Shown here: piece after piece, positions 4,932-6,001 of the stretch
Layout of the letters: every line of letters begins with the position of its first letter
Position numbering within the stretch: the stretch's first letter is position 1
Source: Acidimicrobiales bacterium
GTDB taxonomy: Bacteria > Actinomycetota > Acidimicrobiia > Acidimicrobiales > RAAP-2
Assembly: GCA_017883105.1 (NCBI GenBank)
Contig: JADGOF010000150.1
Location: 1 to 6,001, forward strand
DNA length: 6,001 bases
Direction: 5' to 3'
Notes under the pieces: generated by a model
Databases searched by the model: none
What the model was told of the DNA's origin: nothing
What the model saw: only the letters and a program-made list of their open reading frames with translations
Position numbers and translations under genes: made by a program

Positions 4932-5013
4932 TGCGGGCGAGAGGACTCGAACCTCCACCCCCGAAGGGACCGGGACCTAAACCCGGCGCGTCTGCCAATT
5001 CCGCCACACCCGC
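4932..5013 (-). tRNA. tRNA-Leu (anticodon UAG)
   Basis: An 82-nt type II tRNA. The acceptor strands GCGGGTG (5013-5007) and CGCCCGC (4939-4933) pair with one G-U, followed by discriminator A at 4932. The D-arm begins TGGCGGAATTGGCAGACGC, characteristic of leucine tRNAs. The anticodon stem CCGGG/CCCGG encloses the loop TTTAGGT, giving anticodon TAG, which reads CUN codons (best CUA). A variable arm of CCC-TTCG-GGG type and the T-arm with TTCGAGT follow. The 3' CCA is not encoded and must be added by nucleotidyltransferase, as in most actinobacterial tRNAs. It appears to be a single tRNA with no neighbouring tRNA in view. Confidence 0.97.
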
Positions 5014-5022
5014 GAACGGCCA

Positions 5023-5051
5023 AGCCTACCGAGAGGTCCGAGCCCCTTCAG
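5023..5051 (-). promoter_or_regulatory. Possible promoter of the tRNA-Leu gene
   Basis: On the minus strand TAGGCT (5028-5023) lies nine bases before the tRNA 5' end. A weak -35, CTGAAG, lies 17 bp further up (5051-5046). Both match consensus only partly. Confidence 0.3.
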
Positions 5052-5153
5052 TACCTCTCCGGCGCCAACCCGTCACCCGTGACGTCGCCCAGGCAACCAT
5101 CTGTTGCCCACGCCGTGGGGGCCGATGGCACCGTGGGATGCCGAGCCCGTGGC

Positions 5154-5159
5154 TATAGT
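5154..5159 (+). promoter_or_regulatory. -10 box (TATAGT) of the methyltransferase-like gene, probably leaderless
   Basis: TATAGT matches TATAAT at five of six positions and ends six bases before GTG 5166, so transcription would start at about the first base of the start codon. No clear -35 is present at the normal distance (CCGTGG at 5131-5136), and no Shine-Dalgarno is seen. Confidence 0.5.
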
Positions 5160-5165
5160 CACCGT

Positions 5166-6001
5166 GTGCCACCCGCCACGTCCTCCACGCCTTCGGTGGC
5201 TCCTGTCGAGCCGCACTCCATTCCCGATACGGCCGGTGGCGACGGTGCCGAACGGGTCCGCTACCTGCAAGGGGTGATGGCCGAGATCGACGCCGAGGTC
5301 AGGCGACGACGGGCGTCGGGTGACCTGCCGGCCGGCCTCGAGCGGGAGCTCGACGAACTGTTTCTGGAGTTCTCGCCGGTGGGTCTGCAGGGCAGGGCCC
5401 GGTTGCGGGAGGCGCTGGCCCTGGTGGACGGATCCGCCTACGTGGATGTGGCCGTTCCCGTTGCCTCGCAGAAGATGGTCGGGACCTACGTCAAGCGTGT
5501 CATCCGCAAGGCGATGGGCTGGTACGTCGGGTTCATCGTCCACCAGATCGTGAAGTTTGCGTGGTCCGTCTCCCGCATGTTCCATGTGATGGTGGACCAC
5601 GTAGAGGACCTAGAGGCCGCCGTCGAGGCCCAGCGCACTCCCGAGCTGCCCCCGAGCGCGATACCCGCAGCCGACCCGGGCCGGAGTTGGTGGTCGGGTG
5701 AAGCGGCCGACGCTCTCTCGGGGATCACCGGCCGGGTCCTCCACGCCGAGTGCGGCAGTGGAACCCTGCTCGCCGAGCTGATCGGCGGCGGTCTGGACGC
5801 CTACGGTGTGGATCCGGCGGAAGCGGCCATCGAACCGGCCATCGACCGCGGATTGGACGTGCGAGCCGAGTCGGCGCTCGGGCACCTCGAGGTGGTCCAG
5901 CTCGAGGCCCTGTCCGGCATGGTGCTGAGCGGATCCGTGCAGTGGCTCCATCCCAGCCAGCGGGAACAGCTGGTGGGGTTGGTCAGCTCCCGACTGGCCC
6001 T
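5166..6001 (+). CDS. SAM-dependent methyltransferase-like protein with N-terminal helical region, 3' end cut by window edge
   Basis: The first 278 codons of a longer protein. Residues 1-28 are a Pro/Ser/Ala-rich, probably disordered tail. Residues 29-70 form charged helices (RYLQGVMAEIDAEVRRRR). Residues 104-157 hold a basic/aromatic amphipathic stretch (YVKRVIRKAMGWYV) and a coiled-coil-like helix ending VEDLEAAVEAQR. From residue 187 a class I methyltransferase domain starts: ITGRVLHAECGSGTLLAELI is motif I, and AYGVDP (212-217, Asp216) is motif II. VLSGSVQWL (about 257-265) sits at the motif IV/post-IV position. Motif I is non-canonical: the usual D-A-G-C-G is H193-A-E195-C-G, so SAM binding may be altered. 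This helical-plus-methyltransferase layout occurs next to glycosyltransferases in actinobacterial surface-polysaccharide loci; such a role is inferred only. GTG 5166 is chosen because TATAGT lies just upstream; in-frame GTGs at 5133 and 5115 are possible but would lie upstream of that -10. Confidence 0.8.
   Translation, partial: MPPATSSTPSVAPVEPHSIPDTAGGDGAERVRYLQGVMAEIDAEVRRRRASGDLPAGLERELDELFLEFSPVGLQGRARLREALALVDGSAYVDVAVPVASQKMVGTYVKRVIRKAMGWYVGFIVHQIVKFAWSVSRMFHVMVDHVEDLEAAVEAQRTPELPPSAIPAADPGRSWWSGEAADALSGITGRVLHAECGSGTLLAELIGGGLDAYGVDPAEAAIEPAIDRGLDVRAESALGHLEVVQLEALSGMVLSGSVQWLHPSQREQLVGLVSSRLA

Noticed and set aside
4802..5158. Plus-strand frame across the tRNA
   Set aside because: It reads through the antisense strand of tRNA-Leu, a well-known source of false protein calls.
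5073..5600. 175-codon minus-strand frame opposite the methyltransferase-like gene
   Set aside because: It is His/Gly/Arg-rich with no motif, and the plus strand has a coherent domain architecture.

Overview
The window is GC-rich and dense with genes. It most resembles chromosomal DNA of an actinobacterium. The evidence is a Ddn-like, deazaflavin (F420)-dependent nitroreductase-family protein, a DUF3052 protein, an actinobacterial-type minimal cation-efflux protein, GC-biased third codon positions, and at least two genes whose -10 box lies so close to the start codon that leaderless transcription is likely. An acidimicrobial-like lineage is possible but cannot be shown from the sequence alone.

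Layout: 1-648 (minus) is the N-terminal 216 codons of a short-chain dehydrogenase (SDR) of the 3-hydroxyacyl-CoA dehydrogenase / MFE-2-like type. A divergent 130-bp gap leads to a second SDR (FabG-like) at 779-1525 (plus). It converges on a Ddn-like protein (1565-2005, minus). The two stop codons are only 39 bp apart, and each lies inside the stem of its own perfect hairpin. Bases 2006-2257 hold no convincing gene. A DUF3052 protein (2258-2674, plus) and a CDF-type cation transporter (2804-3532, plus) follow, then a 226-bp gap with one hairpin. A TetR regulator (3759-4403, minus) is divergent from a small 97-aa protein of unknown function (4458-4751, plus), across 54 bp holding a perfect 10-5-10 palindromic operator. 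Next come a possible 58-aa minus-strand ORF, a tRNA-Leu(UAG) (4932-5013, minus), and the start of a SAM-methyltransferase-like protein (5166 to window end, plus).

The two SDRs and the Ddn-like protein fit lipid, steroid or xenobiotic redox metabolism common in actinobacteria, but nothing here fixes a substrate. The TetR/97-aa pair looks like a self-contained regulatory unit: the palindrome covers the inferred regulator promoter, so autorepression and co-control of the 97-aa gene are likely. The methyltransferase has an N-terminal helical region typical of polysaccharide- or glycosyltransferase-associated proteins and belongs to whatever lies to the right.

I did not find a coherent undescribed system such as a defence island, array, phage or element. 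The points worth a second look are local: the stem-embedded stop codons with loss of an SDR tail, the operator/leaderless promoter, the TetR-linked protein of unknown function, and several non-canonical active-site positions.
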